Positions 52,821 through 60,861 of a stretch of 64,000 bases of DNA are shown piece after piece. The stretch's first letter is position 1; the number at the start of each line of letters is the position of its first letter. A program made the position numbers and the translations under genes. The notes below the pieces were generated by a model that worked only from the letters and a program-made list of their open reading frames with translations, did no database searches and was not told where the DNA came from. Origin of the DNA: DATBLE01 sp963734065 (GTDB taxonomy: Bacteria; Actinomycetota; Thermoleophilia; Gaiellales; Gaiellaceae); contig CAVTFN010000005.1 of the NCBI GenBank assembly GCA_963734065.1, positions 1,116,001 to 1,180,000 on the forward strand, in the 5' to 3' direction.

Positions 52821-53899
52821 CGAGCCGCCCCCACTGCGACGCTGTCGCGGACGACGCTCACGACCCGCTCCTGGGTCTGCTCGTCGATCCCCGCCCACAT
52901 CGGCAGCGCGAGGTTCTCGCTCGCGGCCCGCTCGGTCTCCGGCAGCGACCCGGGCTCCCAGCCGAGGAAGCGCAGCGCCGGCTGGAGGTGGAGCGGCGTC
53001 ACGTAGTAGGAGGCGCACGAGATCCCGGCGGCGGTCAGCGCCTCGGCAATCCGGTCGCGCTCGGGCGAGCGGACGACGTACATGTGGTACACGTGGCCGC
53101 CGTCGGCGGCCGGCAGCTCGCAGACCTCGCCGAGGCCGAGCGCTGCGTATCGCGCCGCTGCCTCGCGGCGTGCGCGGTTCCAGCCGTCCAGCCGCGGGAG
53201 GAAGACACGCAGCGCCGCCGCCTGCACCTCGTCGAGTCGCGAGTTGAAGCCGATCAGGTGAAAGTCCTTCTTGTCCCGCGAGCCGTGGAAGCGCAGCATC
53301 CGCACGCGGTCGCCCAGCTCGGTGTCGGTGGCGGCGACGAGGCCGCCGTCGCCGAGCGCGAACAGATTCTTCGTCGGAAAGAAGCTGAACGTCGAGGCGA
53401 CGCCGGTCGTGGCGATGCCGGCGGCGCCGAACGCCTGCGCTGCGTCCTCGACGATCGGGACGCCGAGCGCGGCCAGCTCGGCCAGCGGCGCGGGCCGCCC
53501 GAACAGGTGCACCGGCATGATCGCCTTCGTCCTCGGCGTGATCCGAGTCGCCACATCCTCAGGGTCGAGGTTGAGCGTGGCGGCGTCGATGTCGGCGAAG
53601 ACGGGGGTCGCGCCACTCTGGACGATCGCCTCCGCGGTCGCGTAGAACGTGAACGACGGGCAGATCACCTCGTCGCCGGGCTCGATCCCCATCGCCCGGA
53701 GGACGAGCACGATCGCGTCGGTTCCGTTCCCTACTCCGATCGTGGCCGGCACGCCGAGGTAGGCGGCGGCCTCTTCCTCGAACGCCGACACGTTCGGGCC
53801 GAGGATGAACCGTCCGGACTCGAGCACCTCGCCGAGGCGCTCCTTCAACTCGGGGATCAGGGGCGCGTACTGCGCCTTGACGTCAACGAGCGGAATCAT
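52817..53899 (-). CDS. DegT/DnrJ/EryC1-family sugar aminotransferase (third copy)
   Basis: A 360-residue PLP enzyme. K177 in SFFPTKNLFALGDGG is the Schiff-base lysine, VGNGTDAIVLVL is the PLP-phosphate site (about 56-67), and VEDAAQAFGA holds the ring-contacting Asp. The start MIPLVDVKAQY is typical of PglE/WecE-like 4-amino-4,6-dideoxy-sugar synthases. Together with the adjacent membrane dehydratase it makes a UDP-4-amino-sugar module like PglF-PglE. Its start lies 17 bases inside the DedA gene. Confidence 0.92.
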   Translation of the reverse strand: MIPLVDVKAQYAPLIPELKERLGEVLESGRFILGPNVSAFEEEAAAYLGVPATIGVGNGTDAIVLVLRAMGIEPGDEVICPSFTFYATAEAIVQSGATPVFADIDAATLNLDPEDVATRITPRTKAIMPVHLFGRPAPLAELAALGVPIVEDAAQAFGAAGIATTGVASTFSFFPTKNLFALGDGGLVAATDTELGDRVRMLRFHGSRDKKDFHLIGFNSRLDEVQAAALRVFLPRLDGWNRARREAAARYAALGLGEVCELPAADGGHVYHMYVVRSPERDRIAEALTAAGISCASYYVTPLHLQPALRFLGWEPGSLPETERAASENLALPMWAGIDEQTQERVVSVVRDSVAVGAAR

Positions 53900-54557
53900 G
53901 GGCACCGGGGCGCCTCCTGAAGACGTGGCGGTAGAGGAACCAGGCCGCGGCGAGGCAGACCGCGACGATGACAGCGTAGTCCACCCAACGGAAATCCTCG
54001 TGTACCCGTCGGTAGCCGGTTCCGACACCCCAGCCCAGGCCTGCGAAGGCGAAGGCCCAGATCGCGGAGCCGGCGAGCGTGAGCAGCGTGTAGCGGCCGA
54101 ACGGCGCGCGGAAGACGCCGGCGGGGATGGAGATGAACGAGCGGATCAGCGGCGTCACCCGCCCGAGGAAGACGGCCGCGTCGCCGCGGCGGTCGAACCA
54201 CTCCTCGGCGCGGGCGAAGTTCTCGGGCGTCAGGTGCAGCCAACGGCCGCGGCCCTCGATCAGCGGCCTGCCGCCGTACGCACCGATTCCCCAGCCGATG
54301 ATCGACCCGAGCAGGTAGCCGAGCGTGCCGGCCACGGAGACGGCCACGTAAGCCCAGAACGGCGAGTCGATCGTGTGTCCGAAGAGGACGACCTGGCTGC
54401 CCGGGATGGCGCCGCCCGCGAGCGCGCCGCCGTAGACCATCACCAGCTCGCTGGCGGCGGGAAAGACCGCGTCGACGGCCATCAGCCCGAAGACGGCATA
54501 GATGCCGTGGTCGCCGACGAAGGAGGTGATGCTGTGCGTGATCGAGGCGAGGGGCAC
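53883..54557 (-). CDS. DedA-family membrane protein
   Basis: A 224-residue membrane protein with four to six hydrophobic segments. Family markers are AVDAVFPAASELVMVYGG near residue 30 (the E residue of the family), FLGRVTPLIRSFISIPAG near 132 with the conserved G-R-x5-R motif, and FGRYTLLTLAGSAIWA. DedA proteins have been linked to recycling of undecaprenyl phosphate or other lipids across the membrane; which lipid is not known here. The last residues run into the aminotransferase start. Confidence 0.88.
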   Translation of the reverse strand: MPLASITHSITSFVGDHGIYAVFGLMAVDAVFPAASELVMVYGGALAGGAIPGSQVVLFGHTIDSPFWAYVAVSVAGTLGYLLGSIIGWGIGAYGGRPLIEGRGRWLHLTPENFARAEEWFDRRGDAAVFLGRVTPLIRSFISIPAGVFRAPFGRYTLLTLAGSAIWAFAFAGLGWGVGTGYRRVHEDFRWVDYAVIVAVCLAAAWFLYRHVFRRRPGAHDSAR

Positions 54558-54579
54558 GGGGGCGGCCCGAGTCTACTTT

Positions 54580-54614
54580 CGTAGGGACTGACCCCGAAGG
54601 GGTCAGTCCCTACG
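54580..54614. repeat. Palindromic element E9
   Basis: A perfect inverted repeat with 16-bp arms (CGTAGGGACTGACCCC and its complement) around GAA. It mixes the two core types of the family (GGGAC outside, GACCCC inside). It lies between the mqnC stop and the dedA start and could serve as terminator for the menaquinone operon. Confidence 0.9.
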
Positions 54615-54624
54615 AGTACCCGAC

Positions 54625-54638
54625 GGGTCTGTCCCTAC
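54625..54638. repeat. Half element next to E9, holding the mqnC stop
   Basis: GGGTCTGTCCCTAC looks like one arm of a family element. On the minus strand its CTA supplies the TAG stop codon of mqnC. Confidence 0.6.
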
Positions 54639-55678
54639 AGAACGAACGCCGGTGGGCGCTCGGCCCGGCGGTACTCGACCGTATAGCCGAGCCGGCGGGG
54701 GATCTCCAGCAGGCGCTCCAGGTCGAGGTCGATCGTCGCGCCGGCTTTCTGCGTGACCTCGTCCTCGATCGGGAGGTCGAAGTCGTCGGCGCCGAAGTCG
54801 AGCGCGCGGAACGCCTCCTCGTTCTGCGTCAGGACCGACGTCCGGACGTGCGGAACGTTGTCGAGGAAGATGCGGCTGAGGCCGATCCAGCGCCGGTAAT
54901 CGTGCGCCGAGACCTCCTCGCCGCCGAACGCCGTCCCGTACGGCTTGTAGGTCCAGCAGAGGAACGAGAACAGCCCCTCGTGCCCCGCAGCCAGCAGCTC
55001 GTCCTGGAAGTCGCGCGTCCGCTGCAGGTGCTCGAGCCGCTCGTCGAGCGTCTCGTCGAAGCCGATCACCATCGTCGCGGTCGTGCGCATCCCGCTCTCG
55101 ACGATCGCCCGCTGCGCCTCGAAGTAGTCCGCGACCGTGTACTTCCACCTGGCGTGCCGCTTGCGGAAGTCCTCGGTGAGGATCTCGCTGCCGCCGCCGG
55201 TGACCCAGTGGACGCCGGCGTCGCGCAGGCGCGCCGCCGCCTCCGCGTACGACAGGCCGGCGCGGTCGGCGAGGAACACGAACTCGGCGACCGTGAGCGC
55301 GTAGAACTCGACCGACTCGCCGTAGCGCTCCCGCACGGCGTGGAACAGGTCGCAATAGTAGTCGAGCGGCAACCGCGGGTTGAACCCGCCGTTGAAGGCG
55401 ACCAGGTCGCCGCCCAGCTCGACCAGCTCGTCGATCTTCGCGAAGACGTCCTCCCGCGAGAGGACATAGCCGCCGTCCTGGTTCGGCAGGACGTAGAACG
55501 CGCAGTAGTCGCACTGGGCGACGCAGACGTTCGTGTAGTTGACGATCCGCATCACCATGTACGTCGCGTGGTCGGGCCGATGCCAGCGCGCCCGCACCGC
55601 CTGCGCATGCTCGATCAGCTCCTCCTCGGGCGCCTCCAGCCAGAGGCGCCGCGCCTCGTCGACGTCGACCCGCGTCAC
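54635..55678 (-). CDS. mqnC: Cyclic dehypoxanthinyl futalosine synthase (radical SAM)
   Basis: Closes the ring of dehypoxanthinyl futalosine in the futalosine route to menaquinone. The 347-residue protein has the radical SAM cysteines C52, C56 and C59 (CVAQCDYC, CX3CX2C). VAFNGGFNPRLPLDYYCDL, WVTGGGSEILTEDFR and ATMVIGFDETLDERLEHL are MqnC/E-type blocks, and the end LDFGADDFDLPIEDEV fits MqnC. The start is GTG 55678, overlapping the upstream gene stop (GTGA). Its stop codon comes from a half palindromic element. Confidence 0.9.
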   Translation of the reverse strand: MTRVDVDEARRLWLEAPEEELIEHAQAVRARWHRPDHATYMVMRIVNYTNVCVAQCDYCAFYVLPNQDGGYVLSREDVFAKIDELVELGGDLVAFNGGFNPRLPLDYYCDLFHAVRERYGESVEFYALTVAEFVFLADRAGLSYAEAAARLRDAGVHWVTGGGSEILTEDFRKRHARWKYTVADYFEAQRAIVESGMRTTATMVIGFDETLDERLEHLQRTRDFQDELLAAGHEGLFSFLCWTYKPYGTAFGGEEVSAHDYRRWIGLSRIFLDNVPHVRTSVLTQNEEAFRALDFGADDFDLPIEDEVTQKAGATIDLDLERLLEIPRRLGYTVEYRRAERPPAFVL

Positions 55679-56970
55679 ACCGGCACCGCCTCGGGAGCGA
55701 GCACGTCCATGAACGAGCTGACGCTGAACACCGCGTTCCCGGCCCCGGGCTTGCCGTACCCCGGCGGCGGCCTCAGGCCGTGGCGCTCGAGCGTCTCGCG
55801 GTAGGCCTCGAGCAGCCGCACGTGATACTCGAGCGGCGCGCCCTCCGGGTTGTCGCGGCCGAGCGGCGTGCTCGGCTCGGGGCACCAGGTGGTGAAGCGC
55901 GGCGTGATTCCCCGCGACATGAAGAAGTCGAGCCCCTCGACCGTGCTGGCGATCGCCTCGTCCACCGACGCGAAGCCGAACGGCCGAGCCAGCTCGACCC
56001 CCGCGACGAAGTTCGGGATCACGTGGCGGGGCCCGAACACCTCGGCCGCGTCCAGGATCCGCCGGTGCCACTCGCTGCGACCGACGTAGCGCTCCTTGCC
56101 GGGGCAGATGATCGAGAAGAGGCGCGCGTCCCAGACCTCGTAGTTCGGGTGGTAGATCGAGATCCCGTAGTCCTTGTAGCGCTGGACGTCCTCGCGGGGC
56201 AGCGCCTGCGCGACCACCTTGCCGATCCACCGGCCGGGAAAGCGCTCCTCGATCGCCTGTGCGTAGCGACCGTAGAAGTCGGCCTCGGCCAGACCGTCGA
56301 CCTCGGACGTGACCGAGCCGCCCGTCAGCGTGTACGCGTGCGACGCACCGTCGTCGTGCTCGTCGATGATCGCGAGCGCCTCGAGCACGTCCTCGACCGG
56401 CTTGATCCCCGTGTAGGGACGACCGGCCCGCTTGTGCTGGCGCCAGTTGTGGTTGATGTCGCAGAAGCGGCACTCCTCCTTGGCGCCGAAGTACTGGCAG
56501 AGTCGGAGCACGGTCAGGTAGATCAGATAGCCCCACTGGATCGTCGGCGCCGTCTCCATCACCGTCTTGCCGTTCGCGAGGGTGTGCCGGTAGTAGGACG
56601 GCATGGGCGGTAGCTCGACGTCCGCGATCTCCCGGCCCTCGAGCGACAGCCGCGAGCCGACCAGGCGATACGGCGACGCGGGGTTGACGCGAACCGAGAC
56701 GATCGTCCTCCGCAGCCCGTACGGCCCGCCGGTGAGCGCGATCTCCTCCGGCGGCCTCCGCGTGGCCGCCTCGCCGAGCTCGGCGAGCGGCTTCTGGTCG
56801 AACGAGAAGATGAAGTACGACTTCGGCTTGACCTCGCCCTCGAGGTTGTCGCTCAGAGCCGACTCGTCGAAGGCGATGCCCGTGCGCAGCAGGTCCTCCT
56901 TCAGCACCGCCTCGGCCGGAACGGACGGATAGCGGTCGATCAGCGACTCGACCAGCTCGGTTCGCGTCAC
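55675..56970 (-). CDS. Radical SAM protein with a CX8CX2C motif, in the menaquinone operon
   Basis: A 431-residue protein between mqnA and mqnC, where mqnE might be expected. The cluster cysteines are C158, C167 and C170 (CQYFGAKEECRFCDINHNWR), a CX8CX2C spacing instead of CX3CX2C. About 145 residues precede the motif, with SYFIFSFDQK and MPSYYRHTLANG. After it come YTLTGGSVTSEVDG and IYHPNYEVWDARLF. It does not show the MqnE sequence pattern known to me. It overlaps both neighbours by 4 bases (GTGA), so it very likely works in this pathway, perhaps in place of MqnE, but its reaction is not established. Confidence 0.7.
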   Translation of the reverse strand: MTRTELVESLIDRYPSVPAEAVLKEDLLRTGIAFDESALSDNLEGEVKPKSYFIFSFDQKPLAELGEAATRRPPEEIALTGGPYGLRRTIVSVRVNPASPYRLVGSRLSLEGREIADVELPPMPSYYRHTLANGKTVMETAPTIQWGYLIYLTVLRLCQYFGAKEECRFCDINHNWRQHKRAGRPYTGIKPVEDVLEALAIIDEHDDGASHAYTLTGGSVTSEVDGLAEADFYGRYAQAIEERFPGRWIGKVVAQALPREDVQRYKDYGISIYHPNYEVWDARLFSIICPGKERYVGRSEWHRRILDAAEVFGPRHVIPNFVAGVELARPFGFASVDEAIASTVEGLDFFMSRGITPRFTTWCPEPSTPLGRDNPEGAPLEYHVRLLEAYRETLERHGLRPPPGYGKPGAGNAVFSVSSFMDVLAPEAVPV

Positions 56971-57728
56971 GCCGGGACCTCGTCGTGGACGAAGCGCAGC
57001 TCCGGCACCTCGTCCAGCTCGCCGGCGTCGCGGGCCATCTCCAGGAACGTGAACAGTCCCGCTCGCTCGCGCGGGCCGAAGCGGTAGCGCAACTTCTCGA
57101 AGTACCGCGCGAGGAACCCGGCCGGATAGCCGTACCGGTCGCTCGACTCGTACGCGAGCTGCTCCGGCTCGGCCCGGGCCCGGCGCACGGAGTCGACCAG
57201 CGCGTCCTCGAGCGCCGCCATCCCCGGCGCGACCGGCTCGGGAGCGGCGAAGACGGCGAAGACCATCGGCAGGCCTGTTCGCTCCAGCCACAGCCGGCCG
57301 AGGTCGTAGTGCGGCGTCGGGTCCTCGAACGCGCTCTTCAGCGCGGCGTCGCCGATCAGCAGCTTGGCGTCGGCCTCCTCGCCGAGCGGCACGTGGTCGG
57401 CCTCCGGGATCAACACCCTGGTGAGGACGACCGACGTCGCGCTCTCCGGCGTGACCGCCACCCGCCGCACCTGCTCGATCGGCACGCGTGAGACGAGCTG
57501 GATCGAGTCGACCGCTCCTTCGGAGGAGACGCAGAGCCGCGGCATGATCCGCAGCCGGTCGGCGTGCCGCGCCCAGGCGATCGACGAGATCGGCGCGATG
57601 TCGATCTCCCCTGCGACGAGCCGCTCGTTCAGCTCGGTCGGAACGCCCGTCACCTCCTCGACCTGGTGGTCGAGCCGGTAGAAGACCGGCGCCATGTTCA
57701 CGTATGAGATTCGCCCCAGCCGGATCAC
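56967..57728 (-). CDS. mqnA: Chorismate dehydratase
   Basis: Converts chorismate to 3-[(1-carboxyvinyl)oxy]benzoate, the first step of the futalosine pathway. The 253-residue protein has the periplasmic-binding-protein-like fold typical of MqnA: RLGRISYVNMAPVFYRLD at the start, IDIAPISSIAWA near 46-57, SVVLTRVLI and KLLIGDAAL. The start is GTG 57728, 3 bases after the polyprenyl synthase stop. It is the clearest evidence that this operon serves the futalosine route. Confidence 0.9.
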   Translation of the reverse strand: MIRLGRISYVNMAPVFYRLDHQVEEVTGVPTELNERLVAGEIDIAPISSIAWARHADRLRIMPRLCVSSEGAVDSIQLVSRVPIEQVRRVAVTPESATSVVLTRVLIPEADHVPLGEEADAKLLIGDAALKSAFEDPTPHYDLGRLWLERTGLPMVFAVFAAPEPVAPGMAALEDALVDSVRRARAEPEQLAYESSDRYGYPAGFLARYFEKLRYRFGPRERAGLFTFLEMARDAGELDEVPELRFVHDEVPA

Positions 57729-57731
57729 GGC

Positions 57732-58649
57732 TCAGGACTCCCGGTGGACGACCAGATGGGTCAGGGTCTCCAGCTCCTCGCGGTACAGCTCGCCGTTCAG
57801 GCTCGCCCGGGCACGGCGCGCGTAGTCGAGCGCGATCTCGCGGGCCTCGTCGAGCGCGCCGGTGGCGGCGACGCGGACGAGGGCGCCGTCGACGGGGCCG
57901 CCGGCCAGCGCGTTCCGGACGACCTGATCCTCGCGCGCGGCCAGGATCAGCGGCAACGTCGGCGTCCCCTCGCGGAGGTCGACGCCGGCGATCTTGCCGG
58001 TCTCGACCGTCTCGCCCGCGCAGTCGAGGATGTCGTCCGTGATCTGAAAGGCGATCCCGAGCGAGAGCCCGAACGTGCCGAGGTGCCGCCACGCCGGGCC
58101 GGCGCCGAGCAGACACGCGGCCTCGAAGAGCTTGCCGGTCTTCAGGCTGCAGCGCTCGAGGTACGCCTCGACGGTGGTCTCCGGGTCGTGTGTCTGGCGC
58201 CGCTGCATCGCCTCGCCGCGCGCGAGGCACAGGGCGGCGTCCGCGAGCAGCGCGACCGCGTGTGTGTCTCCGGTCGCCGTCAGCTCGTCGAACGCCCGCG
58301 CGAACAGGTAGTCGCCGGTCGCCCGCGCGGCGGCAGGCCCGTAGGCAGACCAGGCCGATGCGCGGCCACGGCGGAACTCGGCACCGTCGATCAGGTCGTC
58401 GTGGACGAGCGTCGCCATGTGCACGAGCTCGACCGCGACCCCCGCGGCCACGGACGGCGCGCGGCCGGCCGGCGACGAGAAGAAGACGAGCAGCGGCCGC
58501 AGCCGCTTGCCCCCTGCGTTCAGCGCGTCGCGCGACGCGGCGGCGACGATGCCACCGTGCGAGCCGACGGTCGCCTCCAGGCGCTCCTCCAGCTCCTCGA
58601 GGTAGAGATCGAGCCCGGGCGCCTCGCGAATCGTCGCGAGGGCGCTCAT
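57732..58649 (-). CDS. Polyprenyl diphosphate synthase (trans-isoprenyl)
   Basis: Builds the polyprenyl side chain of menaquinone from isopentenyl diphosphate. The 305-residue protein has the first Asp-rich motif DDLID at 84-88 (LVHDDLIDGA) and the second in ITDDILD near residue 206. GGKRLRPLL at about 46-54 binds the diphosphate and LKTGKLFEAA follows. ATG 58649 overlaps the menG stop (ATGA). Heptaprenyl to decaprenyl length cannot be told. Operon context makes a quinone side chain more likely than undecaprenyl. Confidence 0.9.
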   Translation of the reverse strand: MSALATIREAPGLDLYLEELEERLEATVGSHGGIVAAASRDALNAGGKRLRPLLVFFSSPAGRAPSVAAGVAVELVHMATLVHDDLIDGAEFRRGRASAWSAYGPAAARATGDYLFARAFDELTATGDTHAVALLADAALCLARGEAMQRRQTHDPETTVEAYLERCSLKTGKLFEAACLLGAGPAWRHLGTFGLSLGIAFQITDDILDCAGETVETGKIAGVDLREGTPTLPLILAAREDQVVRNALAGGPVDGALVRVAATGALDEAREIALDYARRARASLNGELYREELETLTHLVVHRES

Positions 58650-59326
58650 ACGGCCGTCCCGGTGTGGAGCGCAACGATCCCGCCCGCGAAGGTGCGGTAC
58701 GAGATCTCGTCGAATCCGACCGTGCGCATCAGGCCGGCGAGCTCGTCTGGGCCGGGGAAGCGGCGGACGCTCGCCGGCAGGTAGGTGTAGGCCGCTCCGC
58801 CTTTCAGCAGCTTGCCGAGCAGGGGCACGATCCGGTCGAACCAGAGCCGGTAGAAGGGAGCGAGGAGGCCGCGCGGCTGGGTGATCTCGAGCACGGCGAC
58901 GCGCCCGCCCGGGACGAGGACGCGGCGGAGCTCCGCGAGGCCCTTCTCCAGATCGGCGACGTTGCGGACGCCGAAGCCCACCGTCGCCGTCTCGAAGGAC
59001 TCGGCCTCGAAGGGCAGCGTGAGCAGATCGCCTTCCACCCAGGTGGCCGCCGGAAGCTTCCGGCGTGCACGCTCGAGCATCGCCGGCGAGAAGTCGAGGC
59101 CGGTGACGACACCCCGGCGCTTCGCGCAGGCGACCGCCAGATCGCCCGTTCCGCAGCACGCGTCGAGCACGCGGTCGCCGGAACGGACGACGGCCTCCGC
59201 GGCGATCCGGCGCCAGCGCAGGTCGAGCCCGGCCGTCATCACCCGATTCATCACGTCGTAGACGGGCGCGATCCGGTCGAACATCGCCCGCACCTCGTTC
59301 GCCGGCAGGGTCCCCGTGGAGCTCAC
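58646..59326 (-). CDS. menG: Demethylmenaquinone methyltransferase (UbiE/MenG family)
   Basis: Methylates the quinone ring with SAM. The 226-residue protein has FDRIAPVYDVMNRVMTAGLD at 16-35, the typical start of UbiE/MenG, then motif I DRVLDACCGTGDLA and GLDFSPAMLERAR. FETATVGFGVRNVADLEKGL and RVLVPGGRVAVLEITQPRG are family motifs. The start is GTG 59326, overlapping the ubiX stop (GTGA). It lies in a six-gene quinone operon. Confidence 0.92.
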   Translation of the reverse strand: MSSTGTLPANEVRAMFDRIAPVYDVMNRVMTAGLDLRWRRIAAEAVVRSGDRVLDACCGTGDLAVACAKRRGVVTGLDFSPAMLERARRKLPAATWVEGDLLTLPFEAESFETATVGFGVRNVADLEKGLAELRRVLVPGGRVAVLEITQPRGLLAPFYRLWFDRIVPLLGKLLKGGAAYTYLPASVRRFPGPDELAGLMRTVGFDEISYRTFAGGIVALHTGTAV

Positions 59327-59916
59327 GTCTCGTCCCCCCACCGCTTCACGAGAGCGTTCTCGAGGCCGAGGAGGTCGAGGGCGCGGCCGACGACAAAGTC
59401 GACGAGGTCGTCCACGGTCTCCGCGCCGTGGTAGAACCCCGGCGCCAGGAACAGGATCGTCGCGCCCGCCTGGCGGAGCGTGAGCATGTTCTGCAGATGG
59501 ATGGCCGACAGCGGTGTCTCGCGCGGCATCAGGACGAGCCTCCGCTCCTCCTTCAGCGCGACACTGGCGGCTCGATGGATCAGGTTCGACATCGCCCCCG
59601 AGGCGATCGTGCCGAGCGTGCCCATCGAGCACGGGCAGATCACGTAGGCGTCGACCCTGGCCGAGCCGCTCGCGTACGGCGAGCGCCAGTCCTGCGGGTC
59701 GAACACCGTCACGCCGCCGTGCGCATGCTCCGCGAAGCGGGCGATCGTCTCGTCGCGGGAGAGGCGCGCGTCGCCGTAGAGCTCGGTCGCGATCACCTCG
59801 AGCCCGGCGCCCGAGATGCAGACGCCGACCTCGCAATCGGCTTCCGTCAACGCCTCGAGGAGTCGGGCCGCGTAGGGAGCCCCGGACGCGCCGGTTACGC
59901 CGAGAAAGACGCGCAC
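59323..59916 (-). CDS. ubiX: Flavin prenyltransferase
   Basis: Makes prenylated FMN, the cofactor of UbiD-type decarboxylases. The 197-residue protein starts RVFLGVTGASGAPYAARLLE, a nearly invariant UbiX start. CPCSMGTLGTIASGAMSNLI, RRLVLMPRETPLSAIHLQNM and GFYHGAETVDDLVDF are the flavin and prenyl-phosphate sites. I prefer GTG 59916 because the longer ATG at 59955 lies inside a hairpin downstream of the cytochrome operon. A UbiD partner is at the window's right edge. Confidence 0.93.
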   Translation of the reverse strand: MRVFLGVTGASGAPYAARLLEALTEADCEVGVCISGAGLEVIATELYGDARLSRDETIARFAEHAHGGVTVFDPQDWRSPYASGSARVDAYVICPCSMGTLGTIASGAMSNLIHRAASVALKEERRLVLMPRETPLSAIHLQNMLTLRQAGATILFLAPGFYHGAETVDDLVDFVVGRALDLLGLENALVKRWGDET

Positions 59917-59929
59917 AGTAGACAACAGT

Positions 59930-59959
59930 ATCCGTGCCAGAGCTTGCTCTGGCACGGAT
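59930..59959 (-). terminator. Terminator hairpin after the cytochrome bc operon
   Basis: A perfect 14-bp inverted repeat (ATCCGTGCCAGAGC and its complement) with a TT loop. It begins 57 bases past the qcrC stop on the minus strand and just before ubiX. A second short stem (CGGAGC/GCTCCG) lies at about 59980-60000 between them. Confidence 0.65.
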
Positions 59960-60016
59960 TCCGTTTTCCCTCTCGGTGCCGGAGCGTGCTCAGGCTCCGA
60001 TTCGGTCTCCCCGGCG

Positions 60017-60859
60017 TTACTTGCCGCCCTTCGACGCCTCGAGGAAGACGGCGAGCTGGTGGAGGTTGGTGTCGCCGAGTTGCGCGAAGGACGGCATTGG
60101 CGAGCCCGGCGTCACCGAGCTTGGATCCTTCAGATGCTTGATCTGGGTCTCGATGCCGAGCCCCTTCGTCCCGATGTTGCTCAGATCGGGGGCGCCGAGG
60201 TTGGACGAGCCGGTGCCGAGGTACGTGTGGCACGTGAGGCAGCCCGCCTGTGTGAACAGGGTCGCGCCGGCCAGCGCCTCCTTGTTCCCCTCGAACCCTT
60301 GCTTCTTCGCCCATTGCTGCGGGAGCGTGGCAAGCTCGCTGGCGAGCGCCTCCTTCGCGGTCGCGCCCTTGTAGGTCAGCGTTCCCATCGCGATCACGGT
60401 CAGGATCGTGATCACCACTGCGACCGGCCGCCGGGACAGCCGCCGTTCCCGCCGCCGGTCGAGGAACGGCAGCGCGAGCATCAGCACCATGATGAGCGTC
60501 GGGATCCCGACCGTTCCGAGGATCACCGCGTTCGGCCACTTGAAGATCCGGAGCAGGTAGAAGAGGAAGTAGAAGTACCAGTCCGGCCGCGGGACGAAGT
60601 TCGTGGTCCCCGGGTCGGCCTTGGCGGAGTACAGCGAGCCGAGCCAGCCCGCGCCCGTGCCCGTGTGGTCGCCGGGGATCGTCCACTTCCAGATGCACGC
60701 GAGGCCGATGATCACGACCACGACGACGAGGCTCATGACCGTGTCGTGGAACATCGCGTACGGGAAGAACGGCTTGCCCCGCTTCTGGACGTCCCGCTTG
60801 TAGCGCGCGAACTCCTCGCGGCGCGCCTGCAGGGCGGCGGACGGCTTCAGCCCCGACAT
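60017..60859 (-). CDS. qcrC: Cytochrome b C-terminal domain fused to a haem-c domain (menaquinol:cytochrome c reductase)
   Basis: A 280-residue membrane protein. Residues 1-160 match subunit IV of b6f complexes, with RPDWYFYFLFYLLRIFKWP at 91-109 and three hydrophobic segments (about 40-58, 95-132, 145-162). The C-terminal part is a cytochrome c with CLTCH at 207-211 and the axial Met in SPMPSF near 255. This fusion is known from Gram-positive menaquinol reductases. ATG 60859 is two bases after the qcrB stop, so the genes are tightly coupled. Confidence 0.9.
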   Translation of the reverse strand: MSGLKPSAALQARREEFARYKRDVQKRGKPFFPYAMFHDTVMSLVVVVVIIGLACIWKWTIPGDHTGTGAGWLGSLYSAKADPGTTNFVPRPDWYFYFLFYLLRIFKWPNAVILGTVGIPTLIMVLMLALPFLDRRRERRLSRRPVAVVITILTVIAMGTLTYKGATAKEALASELATLPQQWAKKQGFEGNKEALAGATLFTQAGCLTCHTYLGTGSSNLGAPDLSNIGTKGLGIETQIKHLKDPSSVTPGSPMPSFAQLGDTNLHQLAVFLEASKGGK

Positions 60860-60861
60860 GC

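Noticed and set aside
55675..56970. Calling this gene mqnE from its position
   Set aside because: The cysteine spacing and the long N-terminus do not fit the MqnE pattern, so I left the symbol empty.
55675..58674. 999-codon minus-strand frame as a giant fusion protein
   Set aside because: The N-terminal two thirds overlap mqnA and the polyprenyl synthase gene in the wrong phase. The real radical SAM gene begins at the GTG at 56970.
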